Positions 35,316 to 42,667 of a stretch of 64,000 nucleotides of DNA are shown here, in pieces. The notes below the pieces were generated by a model. The model saw only the letters and a program-made list of their open reading frames with translations. It did not search any database and was not told the DNA's origin. Every line of letters begins with the position of its first letter. The stretch's first letter is position 1. The position numbers were made by a program, and so were the translations under genes. The DNA comes from Pseudomonas kermanshahensis (GTDB taxonomy: Bacteria; Pseudomonadota; Gammaproteobacteria; Pseudomonadales; Pseudomonadaceae): contig NZ_JABWRY020000001.1 in assembly GCF_014269205.2 (NCBI RefSeq), positions 1,798,001-1,862,000 of the forward strand, given 5' to 3'.

Positions 35316-35341
35316 AGCCTCGTCAATGACGGGGCTTTTTT
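35316..35341 (+). terminator. Terminator after the membrane moron
   Basis: GCCTCGTC (35317-35324) pairs with GACGGGGC (35328-35335), followed by six T. Confidence 0.78.
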
Positions 35342-35384
35342 ATGCCTGCAGGCAGGGCCTGCACCAAGTCTCTGGGAGACAGCA

Positions 35385-36104
35385 ATGACCTTGAAATTCC
35401 AACTGGACAGCCTTGAAGGCGTAGATGAATCCATCCAGGCCCTGTACGTCGAGAAGGACGGCAAGTTCGTCCTCGGTATCGACGGGCTCCCGCAGCAGGA
35501 AGACGTCACCGGCCTGAAGGCCAAGGTTGACGAACTGCTCGGTGAGAAGAAGGCGGCCGAGAAGGCGCGCAAGGAGGCAGAGGAAACCGCTCGCCTCGAG
35601 CGCGAAGAGGCCGCCCGCAAGTCGGGCAACGTCGAGGAGCTCGAAAAGTCCTGGTCCGAGAAGTACGCCCGCCGTGAGGCTGAGCTGACCTCCCAGCTCG
35701 AAACCACCAACAGCACCCTGCAAGGCCAGATCCGGGATCTGACCGTGGGGCGCACCGCTACCGAGATCGCCACCAGCTTGGCTGTCCCAGGCAGCGCCAA
35801 GGCATTGCTTCCCCACATCGAGCGCCGGCTGAGCGTCGAGCAGCGCGACGGTAAACCCACCGTTGTCGTGCTGGACGCAGCCGGCAAGCTCTCGGCGGCA
35901 ACGCTGGACGAGCTGAAAGCAGAATTCACCAACGATCCGGCCTTTGGCCCGCTGATTGTTGGCAGTAAAGCATCTGGCGGCGGGGCCGGGGGTGCAAAAG
36001 GTGGCGGCGGGGCCGCGCTGAAACGTTCCGAAATGTCCTCTACCCAGAAACGCGAGTTCATCGAAGCGCACGGGCAGAGCGCCTACCTCAAATTGCCCAA
36101 ATAG
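35385..36104 (+). CDS. Capsid scaffolding protein
   Basis: 239 residues. A central charged coiled coil (about 45-125, rich in Lys, Glu, Ala) is followed by a Gly/Ala hinge (about 195-210) and a basic end. This shape and the position just before the major capsid gene mark it as the scaffold that guides prohead assembly. Confidence 0.82.
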   Translation: MTLKFQLDSLEGVDESIQALYVEKDGKFVLGIDGLPQQEDVTGLKAKVDELLGEKKAAEKARKEAEETARLEREEAARKSGNVEELEKSWSEKYARREAELTSQLETTNSTLQGQIRDLTVGRTATEIATSLAVPGSAKALLPHIERRLSVEQRDGKPTVVVLDAAGKLSAATLDELKAEFTNDPAFGPLIVGSKASGGGAGGAKGGGGAALKRSEMSSTQKREFIEAHGQSAYLKLPK

Positions 36105-36114
36105 GGAGTAACAC

Positions 36115-37062
36115 ATGGCTACCACCGTCAACTCGGACATGATCGTTTACAACGATCTTGCCCAAACCGCCTACCTGGAGCGCATCCAGGACGTGATCGA
36201 TGTCTTCAACGCCTCGTCGAATGGCGCCATCGTGCTGAATAACGAGCTGATCGAAGGTGACCTGCGCAAGCGGGCCTTCTACAAGATCGGCGGCGCGATC
36301 GGTCACCGCGACGTGAACTCCAGCGCTACCGTGACCGGCTCCAAGATCGGTGCCGGCGAGATGGTCGGTGTGAAGGTTCCGTTCAAGTACGGCCCTTACG
36401 AGACTACCGAAGAGGCCTTCAAGCGTCGCGCTCGCTCGCCTGAAGAGTTCTCCGAGCTGGTTGGCCAGGACTATGCCGACGCAGTGCTGGAAGGCTACAT
36501 CCAGTACGCGATGGCCGCCCTCAAGGCCTCGATCGGTGCGAACGCCAACATGGTCGCCACCGGCAGCTTCGCCACTGACGGCAAGAAGGTTCTGACCAAG
36601 GGCATGCGCAAATTTGGCGACCGATTCGGACGCATCGCGCTGTGGACCATGGATTCGGCCACCTACTTCGACATGGTGGATCAGGCGATCAGCGAGAAGA
36701 TCTACGAAGAAGCGGGCGTGGTTATCTACGGCGGCCAGCCGGGCACCATGGGCAAGCCGGTACTGGTTACCGACACCCATCCCGCCGAAACCATCTTCGG
36801 TCTGCAGTCCGGCGCGATTCGCGTCACCGAATCCCAGGCCCCGGGCTTCCGCTCGTACCCGATCAACACCCAGGAAAACTTGGCGATGGGTTTCCGCGCC
36901 GAGGGCACCTTCAACCTGGATCTGCTGGGTTACAGCTGGGCCGACGCAACCGGCGGCATCAACCCGAACCTGGCCGCTGTGGGCGCTGGTGCCAACTGGG
37001 CCAAGTACGCAACCAGCGATAAGGCCACTGCTGGCGTGCTGATCGACCTGGGCACTCCGTAA
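36115..37062 (+). CDS. Major capsid protein
   Basis: 315 residues. It starts with an N-terminal arm (MATTVNSDMIVYNDLAQTAY) and contains a GxxKRRARSPEEFSELVG segment and a long beta-rich remainder. Position after scaffold and before connector genes, and a strong ribosome site (AGGGAGTAAC), support this call. It belongs to the HK97-fold lineage used by siphoviruses, by inference. Confidence 0.87.
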   Translation: MATTVNSDMIVYNDLAQTAYLERIQDVIDVFNASSNGAIVLNNELIEGDLRKRAFYKIGGAIGHRDVNSSATVTGSKIGAGEMVGVKVPFKYGPYETTEEAFKRRARSPEEFSELVGQDYADAVLEGYIQYAMAALKASIGANANMVATGSFATDGKKVLTKGMRKFGDRFGRIALWTMDSATYFDMVDQAISEKIYEEAGVVIYGGQPGTMGKPVLVTDTHPAETIFGLQSGAIRVTESQAPGFRSYPINTQENLAMGFRAEGTFNLDLLGYSWADATGGINPNLAAVGAGANWAKYATSDKATAGVLIDLGTP

Positions 37063-37105
37063 TCACGCATCGGGCGACTCGTAATGGGTCGCCTTGGAGA
37101 TCATC

Positions 37106-37690
37106 ATGGAACTGATCTACACCGCGCAGGCCTCCGGGTTCGAGCCGGGTAAGCGCTATCGCAATCCTCAGCACTTCGACCGCCCCGAGCCTGGCGTGAA
37201 GGCGGTCGTGATCGTAGGTGACTGGCCAAAGGTGGCCGACGCCTACGAAGATGCTGGTGCTGAAGTGACTTTTGTTGAGGCGCCGAAGCGTGTGGCCCTC
37301 GTTGAAGGCCCGGATCAAGCTGAGCTTGATCGCCTAACTGCAGAGCTGGCCTCTGTCGGGGTGATCGTCGAATCCTTCGCTGCTCAGAGCCTGGAGCGCC
37401 CAGAGGGCGAACTGGGCGAAACAGCAGGCCGCCTGTTCCAGGTGCTGGAGGCCGTTAATGCCGGCGTCGCCAGCCTGCAGCGTGAGCGCGACGGTGAAGT
37501 GCAGAAGGTTGCCGGCCTGGAGCAGGAGAAGGCAGAGCTGCTGAAGCACATCGAATCTCTCAAGGCGGCGAGCGCTGATCCCGAGGTCGAGGCGCTGAAG
37601 GCCAAGCTGGACCAGGCAGGCGTCACCTACCGCGCCAACGCCTCGAAAGAGTCGCTGCAAAAACTGGTCGACGAGCTCGACAAGAAGTAA
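37106..37690 (+). CDS. Phage protein with HeH/LEM-like end (194 aa)
   Basis: 194 residues from the ATG at 37106, with GGAG upstream. The first 70 residues are a small alpha/beta domain, the middle a coiled coil (about 110-155), and the last 40 (VEALKAKLDQAGVTYRANA) resemble HeH/SAP-type helical DNA-binding motifs. Such proteins often sit after the capsid gene; they may act as head completion or decoration factors. Confidence 0.65.
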   Translation: MELIYTAQASGFEPGKRYRNPQHFDRPEPGVKAVVIVGDWPKVADAYEDAGAEVTFVEAPKRVALVEGPDQAELDRLTAELASVGVIVESFAAQSLERPEGELGETAGRLFQVLEAVNAGVASLQRERDGEVQKVAGLEQEKAELLKHIESLKAASADPEVEALKAKLDQAGVTYRANASKESLQKLVDELDKK

Positions 37691-37729
37691 CACCGGGGCT
37701 GCCGCCCCATTCATTAAAGCGGAGGCCTG

Positions 37730-38122
37730 ATGGCTACCTACATCAACGTGGCCGACGTGGATTCTATCCTCGGGGCTGGCTGGGCGCCTGACGCCGACAA
37801 GGAAGAAGCGGTCTTCGAGGCGAATGCCTACCTGACGTCGCTCAATCTGGTTGGCATCGACATGGACGACATCCCGGACGACGTGAAGCAGGCCGGAGCC
37901 AGGCTGGCTAAGTGCGCCTCCCAAGGAAAGCTGTACGTCCAGCAGACCGAGGGTTCGCTCGAAGCCAAGACGGTCAAGGCCGGCTCGGTGTCGACCAGCA
38001 AGAGTTTCGGCTCTGTCGACAAGACCAGCACGGCTGCCCAGCCGGCCTGCGTGCAATTGGCCCTGTCCCTGCTCACGCCCTGGCGTAGCAATCCATTCGC
38101 CTTCGCAGTGAAACGGGGGTAG
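37730..38122 (+). CDS. Head-tail connector, DnaT-like family (130 aa)
   Basis: 130 residues of the putative DnaT-like family: YINVADVDSILGAGWAPD and the conserved ACVQLALSLLTPWR end. Despite the family name, its place makes it a head-to-tail connector, comparable to gp6-type adaptors. Confidence 0.75.
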   Translation: MATYINVADVDSILGAGWAPDADKEEAVFEANAYLTSLNLVGIDMDDIPDDVKQAGARLAKCASQGKLYVQQTEGSLEAKTVKAGSVSTSKSFGSVDKTSTAAQPACVQLALSLLTPWRSNPFAFAVKRG

Positions 38123-38124
38123 CC

Positions 38125-38505
38125 ATGGGGTTGCGAGATGACATCCAGGTCGACCTGGCCGAGGCCTTTGACGATGATCTGGCCGATGCGGTATCGGCAT
38201 TCACCGGTACCTACATGGGGCCGGGTGTATGGGATCCGGTAAGCGAGACCACCACCGCCCAGCCGGTCACCTACATCGGCCGCGGCGTGCTCGACAGCTA
38301 CGACAGCCGGCGCATTGATGGTCTGAACATCCTGGTGGGGGACGTGCTGCTGATCTGCCTGGCCAATGAGGTCACCGACAGGCCGGCAGTGGGGCATCAG
38401 ATCACGGCCGAGGACCTGCTCACCGGCCAGCAAGCCACGTACCGAATCGTTAGCCCTGGCATTGACCCTGCCAAGGCGCATTACGAGATCCAGCTGAGGA
38501 AGTAG
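38125..38505 (+). CDS. Head closure / neck protein (126 aa)
   Basis: 126 residues, beta-rich, with an acidic start (MGLRDDIQVDLAEAFDDDL) and GRGVLDSYDSRRIDG. Size and position between connector and tail-completion genes fit a head closure protein. Confidence 0.7.
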   Translation: MGLRDDIQVDLAEAFDDDLADAVSAFTGTYMGPGVWDPVSETTTAQPVTYIGRGVLDSYDSRRIDGLNILVGDVLLICLANEVTDRPAVGHQITAEDLLTGQQATYRIVSPGIDPAKAHYEIQLRK

Positions 38506-38507
38506 CC

Positions 38508-38936
38508 ATGGCCAAGGGGAGAGGGTGGAGCACGCCACCAAGTGCATTTGCCGGCGTGGTTGAGGATGCGCTGACGCAGCGATCTAGGGCGATAGCAATG
38601 GCGATGCTTGGGGAGATCGTTCTGCGGTCACCCGTGGGCAACCCTGATCTATGGAAGAGCTCACCGCCACCCGGCTACTCGGGAGGAAGATTCAGGGGTA
38701 GCCACATCGTCAGCATTGGCGCGCCGGTCTATACGCAGACGACCAGGATCGATAAGACAGGCGTCGAAACCATTGCTGAGGGGCAGAGGCAGCTATCAGG
38801 CCTCGAGCCCTTCACCGTAATTTACTTGCAAACGAACTTGCCCTACGCCGAGAAATTAGAGGACGGCCACTCGACCCAGGCACCTGGCGGCGTCTATGCG
38901 GTGTCGTTCAATGGCGTCTCGCAGGCCTACTCATGA
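38508..38936 (+). CDS. Neck / tail completion protein (142 aa)
   Basis: 142 residues. The PVGNPDLWKSSPPPGYSGGR segment and the NLPYAEKLEDGHSTQAPGG end match HK97 gp10-like neck proteins. Overlaps the tail terminator gene by 4 bp. Confidence 0.8.
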   Translation: MAKGRGWSTPPSAFAGVVEDALTQRSRAIAMAMLGEIVLRSPVGNPDLWKSSPPPGYSGGRFRGSHIVSIGAPVYTQTTRIDKTGVETIAEGQRQLSGLEPFTVIYLQTNLPYAEKLEDGHSTQAPGGVYAVSFNGVSQAYS

Positions 38937-39337
38937 CCTTCGAACAAATCCGCGCCATCGTCATCGGGCGCATGGCGCAATGGACCGGGATCCCTGCTGA
39001 TGCAGTGGATTACCCGAACCCGCCGAAGCCATTTGATCCTGCCGGTCGCAGCATCTGGGCGCGCCTGGCGGATATCCCCGGCCTGAGCAGCACGCCAGAG
39101 GTCGGCATCGGACCATGCGTGCGCCAGACCGGCATCGTCGTCATCCAGCTGTTTGTGCCCAGCTACAGCGGCACCCTGGCAATCACCAGGGCCGTAGACA
39201 CTCTGGTCACCCAGTTCCAGTACTACAGCGCGCCAGAAGGGCCGTTCGACTTCTTCGAGGCGTCCCCGCAGAGCGTTGGCGATGACGGCCACGGCTGGTA
39301 CCAGGTAAACGTTCGGGTTCCATACCGGGCCTACTGA
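38933..39337 (+). CDS. Tail terminator (DUF4128 type)
   Basis: 134 residues of the lambda U-like fold, with VQLFVP-type central strands (VVIQLFVPSYSG) and the YQVNVRVPYRA end. It caps the growing tail tube. Confidence 0.78.
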   Translation: MTFEQIRAIVIGRMAQWTGIPADAVDYPNPPKPFDPAGRSIWARLADIPGLSSTPEVGIGPCVRQTGIVVIQLFVPSYSGTLAITRAVDTLVTQFQYYSAPEGPFDFFEASPQSVGDDGHGWYQVNVRVPYRAY

Positions 39338-39369
39338 GCCCGCCAATTTCTGCCGCAAGGCAACAAAAC

Positions 39370-39432
39370 ACGCAGCCTAGGCCCGTACAGCCGAACGGTG
39401 GATGTTCGTTCATCCGTCCGCCCCGGCTGCGT
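39370..39432 (+). promoter_or_regulatory. Branched hairpin before the KilA-N gene
   Basis: ACGCAGCC (39370-39377) pairs perfectly with 39425-39432, and inside it GGATG (39400-39404) pairs with CATCC (39411-39415) with three more pairs beyond a bulge. A short T stretch follows. It could end tail transcripts or control the KilA-N message. Confidence 0.55.
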
Positions 39433-39463
39433 TTCTATTCGCCTGATGAACGAGGTGTCACAG

Positions 39464-39985
39464 ATGATCGAGAGCAACGTCATTCCGTTTCACTACCAAG
39501 GCAAAGCCGTGCGTTTCAACAGTGACGGGTGGATCAACGCCACGGACGTAGCCAAGCGCTTCGGCAAGCGCCCGGTCGATTGGCTTCGCCTGCCCGCAAG
39601 CATCAGCTACCTCAAGGCTCTGGCGAGAGCACTGGGCCTGGACACCGAAGTGGGAAAATCTCACTTCGGTCTTGTCGAGGCAGTGAAGGGCGGCAAGGGT
39701 CAGGGTACCTGGCTTCACCCAAAACTCGCGGTAGCATTCGCTCGCTGGCTCGACGATGACTTCGCCGTATGGGCCGACCTGCACATTGACGCCCTACTGC
39801 GCGGCGAGCTGAACGAGAAGCAGCAATTTGACCGCGCTTGTCGTGCCCTTGATGACGCTAAGGCTGTTGCAAGCCTCAGTGGCCGCGAACTGGCCCGCTG
39901 GCGCAACAAGAAGCCAGGCCTAGAGCACCAGGTCGAATACTGGCGCGACCAGCTACAAATGACCCTTGGCCTCGACGCGGCCTGA
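39464..39985 (+). CDS. KilA-N domain protein, moron in the tail operon (173 aa)
   Basis: 173 residues from the ATG at 39464 (GAGG upstream; 39446 also possible). The KilA-N domain fills about 1-110 (WINATDVAKRFGKRPVDWL, GTWLHPKLAVAFARWLDD), followed by a helical tail. KilA-N proteins bind DNA and can be toxic or act as antirepressors. It has hairpins on both sides and no role in tail assembly. Confidence 0.85.
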   Translation: MIESNVIPFHYQGKAVRFNSDGWINATDVAKRFGKRPVDWLRLPASISYLKALARALGLDTEVGKSHFGLVEAVKGGKGQGTWLHPKLAVAFARWLDDDFAVWADLHIDALLRGELNEKQQFDRACRALDDAKAVASLSGRELARWRNKKPGLEHQVEYWRDQLQMTLGLDAA

Positions 39986-40003
39986 TCAGAATCCAACCAA
40001 TGC

Positions 40004-40025
40004 ACCGCCACGAGGCGGTTTTTTT
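40004..40025 (+). terminator. Terminator after the KilA-N gene
   Basis: ACCGCC (40004-40009), loop ACGA, GGCGGT (40014-40019) and a seven-T run. Confidence 0.85.
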
Positions 40026-40051
40026 ACGCCTACCCACAGGAGAAACACCCC

Positions 40052-41221
40052 ATGTCGAGCGGTGCAAAAGTACAACTCGCCTCCATCAAAGAGGTGACGC
40101 CAGGCGTAACGCCTGCTGGCGACTGGAAGGTGCTGACCCGCATCAGCAACGGCCTGATGCCAACCTTCAATTCGGAAGAGAACAACGAAATCGGCTTCAC
40201 CCGCATGTCGCAGGGCACCGCCCAGACCACCGTGGACGTTGGCGGCGACATCGAGACCAAATGGCGCTTTGGCGCACTGGACGATTTCATGGCCTCCTGC
40301 TTCGGCAAGGACTGGGCCGGCAACGTCCTGACCATGGGCGACGACCGCATCACCTTCTCGATCGCATCCTACGCGACCGATATCGGTGTCTCGGCGATCG
40401 CCCGCGGCGTGCAAGTCGCGACCATGAACTTCGATTTCCCAGGCGACAACGAGGTCACGGTCACCACGACCATGGCCGCGCGCGCCTGGGATGACAAGGG
40501 CGACAACACGTCGTTCATCGTCAACGCCCAGTCCGAGACCAGCCAGCGCCGCTTCAGCTTCAAGGACATCAGCGGCCTGAAGATCAACGGCGTACAGGTG
40601 GGCGAAGACAACGCCTGCGTCGACAGCTTCAACCTGCAGTTCGACAACGCCGTGCAGACCCAGCGCTGCATCGGCAACGGCAACCCGTACCCGGGCAACA
40701 TCATTGCCACCACGTTCACCCCGTCCGGTTCGATCACAATCAGCTGGTCGAAGATGGCCTATGAGCTGTGGAAAGCCCAGAAGGGTAATGACGCGATCAG
40801 CCTGGAATTCACCATCGGCAACGCTGACGGCGGCTACAACTTCCTGATCCCCGAGATGGAAGTGACCGCTGACTGGCCTGATGGCGGCTCGACCGACATC
40901 ATCCAGGTGGAACTGAACTACACCGCCCGCCGCGTAGCCCCGACCATCACCCGCCTGCCGGCGCCGATCGTTGTGGCTGCCGTGGATGTGACCCCGGCCA
41001 CCCTGAGCCTGGAAGTTGGTGACACCAGCGACCTGGAAGTCGTGGTCACCCCAGCAGGTGCCAGCCAGCAAGTCACCTGGACCAGTTCCGCCCCGACTAT
41101 CGCCAGCGTGAGCGAGACCGGCTTGGTCACCGCTCTGGCAGTCGGCACCGCCACCATCACGGCCACCAGCGTTGCAGACGGCACCAAGACCGACACCTGC
41201 GCTGTCACCGTCACCGCTTAA
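40052..41221 (+). CDS. Major tail tube protein with C-terminal Ig-like (BIG2) domain
   Basis: 389 residues. The first 300 are a siphovirus tail tube protein (KVQLASIKEVTPGVTP near the start). The last 80 are a bacterial Ig-like fold of the BIG2 type (VTPATLSLEVGDTSDLEV, QQVTWTSSAPTIASV, GTATITATS). Such added domains decorate the tail surface and can bind carbohydrate, as at the end of lambda gpV. Confidence 0.88.
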   Translation: MSSGAKVQLASIKEVTPGVTPAGDWKVLTRISNGLMPTFNSEENNEIGFTRMSQGTAQTTVDVGGDIETKWRFGALDDFMASCFGKDWAGNVLTMGDDRITFSIASYATDIGVSAIARGVQVATMNFDFPGDNEVTVTTTMAARAWDDKGDNTSFIVNAQSETSQRRFSFKDISGLKINGVQVGEDNACVDSFNLQFDNAVQTQRCIGNGNPYPGNIIATTFTPSGSITISWSKMAYELWKAQKGNDAISLEFTIGNADGGYNFLIPEMEVTADWPDGGSTDIIQVELNYTARRVAPTITRLPAPIVVAAVDVTPATLSLEVGDTSDLEVVVTPAGASQQVTWTSSAPTIASVSETGLVTALAVGTATITATSVADGTKTDTCAVTVTA

Positions 41222-41278
41222 CCCTTTGCCCGGCGCGCCCTGCGGTGTGCGTCGGGCCTTTTACCGCAGAGGAATTCC

Positions 41279-41764
41279 ATGGGTATCACGATTGCAAGAA
41301 AGCCTGAACTGGATATCAACGGCGAGCGCTGGGTTCACTTCAAGGTTGGCCCCGGCGGCCTGGCCGTGAAATGCGATCAGGGCCCTGACACAGCGGCAAT
41401 TCTGGTCGCATCCATCGCCAACCCGATTTACAAGTCGCACCAGGCCGTGATTCGCCGGCACCTCGCCGCGCTGAACCAGCAAGCTGGCGTGGGCACGGCA
41501 GGCTTCACCATCGACTCTATCCCCGATGTTGAGCTCGAAACCGACGACGACCTGTTCATCGACCTGGCCGCCAAGCACCTGATCAAGGACTGGCAGGGCA
41601 TCGACGTCGAAGAGCGCCCGGGCGAGCCCGCCAAGTACACCCCGCAGCTGTGCAAGGTCCTGATCGAGCAGATGCCCAGCATCTACTTCCTGGCCCTGCG
41701 CACAGCCTTGGATATCGCCAAGCGGATCGAGGAGCAGGCCCAGGCCACTGCGGAAAAGCAGTAG
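41279..41764 (+). CDS. Tail assembly chaperone G
   Basis: 161 residues in the place of lambda G, between tube and tape-measure genes. No membrane segment; the C-terminal part is helical. Near its 3' end lies GGAAAAG (41752-41758), where a -1 shift would join it to the overlapping T frame. Confidence 0.82.
   Translation: MGITIARKPELDINGERWVHFKVGPGGLAVKCDQGPDTAAILVASIANPIYKSHQAVIRRHLAALNQQAGVGTAGFTIDSIPDVELETDDDLFIDLAAKHLIKDWQGIDVEERPGEPAKYTPQLCKVLIEQMPSIYFLALRTALDIAKRIEEQAQATAEKQ
41752..41758 (+). other. Probable -1 frameshift site for G-T fusion
   Basis: Codons GCG GAA AAG CAG TAG end the G frame. A one-base slip back at G GAA AAG reads GGA AAA and continues in the frame that stops at 42111. 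Pairing in the A site stays good (AAG to AAA), while the P site is weaker than in lambda GGGAAAG. Confidence 0.65.
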
Positions 41765-42111
41765 CGGCATATCGCTGGGGCAGGGACTGGGCCGGGCCGG
41801 AGAACGAGAAAAAGCGCTGGAAGCATGAGCGCCTCGGGCTGACCGCTCAGGAACCACCCGAGATCGACGATGTGGTCGCGGAGATCCTGGAGGCCTACGG
41901 GCATATCGGTCGGTCCCGGCAGTACGTCGGCATGATTGGCGCGCCGGCCCCGATCGCGCCATCTGCGATAACCGAATACCTGGACCGCTACCCCTCGGTG
42001 ATATGCCGCGAAGAGTTCGACACCGCCATCTTCGCCCTGGACGACGAGTTCCGGAAGCGGTGGGATGAGCAGCAGGAGAAAGAGAGCGTTAAGCCCAGAA
42101 CCAAGAAGTAG
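41755..42111 (+). CDS. Tail assembly chaperone T part, made by frameshift
   Basis: About 118 residues in the -1 frame (from AYRWGRDWAGPENEKKRW on). It has no start codon or ribosome site of its own, as expected for a T domain made only as a G-T fusion. In lambda the G to GT ratio guides folding of the tape measure on its way to the tail tip. Confidence 0.72.
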   Translation, partial: KAVAAYRWGRDWAGPENEKKRWKHERLGLTAQEPPEIDDVVAEILEAYGHIGRSRQYVGMIGAPAPIAPSAITEYLDRYPSVICREEFDTAIFALDDEFRKRWDEQQEKESVKPRTKK

Positions 42112-42192
42112 CCTTGTCAACCTGTAGACCCGTTGGTCCGCACAGCCCTGAAGTGCTAGCATCCGGCCATACGTTTCTACAGGGATGACAAT

Positions 42193-42612
42193 ATGTTCGC
42201 AGTGAGATTCTTGGTTCTGGCATTTCTGGCTGCATACAGCATCGGGATGGGCACAGTGCCGGCCAATGAGCTGAACGCCTTTGGCAAGCTGATCGTGTTT
42301 TCAGGGCTGATCACCGTTCCGCTGCTCTACATGCTTCCAACAATCGAAGCCAAGTTGCGCGGGCATACCAATATTGCCTCCATCGCGCTCGTGAACCTGT
42401 TCCTCGGATGGTCGCTGATCGGGTGGGTGGTAGCGCTGGTATGGGCCTTCAAAAAGCCAGAAGCAGCGCCGGCAGTAGTCGTTGCCGAAAAAGAGATTCA
42501 GGCAGAACAACCAGCCAAGACTGCCACCAAAACCTGCCCGTTCTGCGCAGAAGATATCAAGGTGGAAGCCATCAAGTGCAAGCACTGCGGCAGCTCACTA
42601 GCGGTGAGCTAG
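42193..42612 (+). CDS. Imm-like superinfection immunity protein with zinc ribbon (139 aa)
   Basis: 139 residues. Three membrane segments (about 4-22, 31-50, 60-87); the last reads IASIALVNLFLGWSLIGW, the hallmark of the superinfection immunity (T4 Imm-like) family. A soluble tail ends in a zinc ribbon with Cys115, 118, 129 and 132. T4 Imm blocks DNA entry of related phages. It has an extended -10 promoter-like TGCTAGCAT upstream (near 42155) and its own terminator, so it may be expressed in the lysogen. Confidence 0.82.
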   Translation: MFAVRFLVLAFLAAYSIGMGTVPANELNAFGKLIVFSGLITVPLLYMLPTIEAKLRGHTNIASIALVNLFLGWSLIGWVVALVWAFKKPEAAPAVVVAEKEIQAEQPAKTATKTCPFCAEDIKVEAIKCKHCGSSLAVS

Positions 42613-42629
42613 CAACCAAAACATACAAG

Positions 42630-42651
42630 ACCCGCTTCGGCGGGTTTTTTT
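42630..42651 (+). terminator. Terminator after the Imm-like gene
   Basis: ACCCGC (42630-42635), loop TTCG, GCGGGT (42640-42645) and a seven-T run. Confidence 0.9.
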
Positions 42652-42667
42652 ATGCCCGGAGAAAGGT

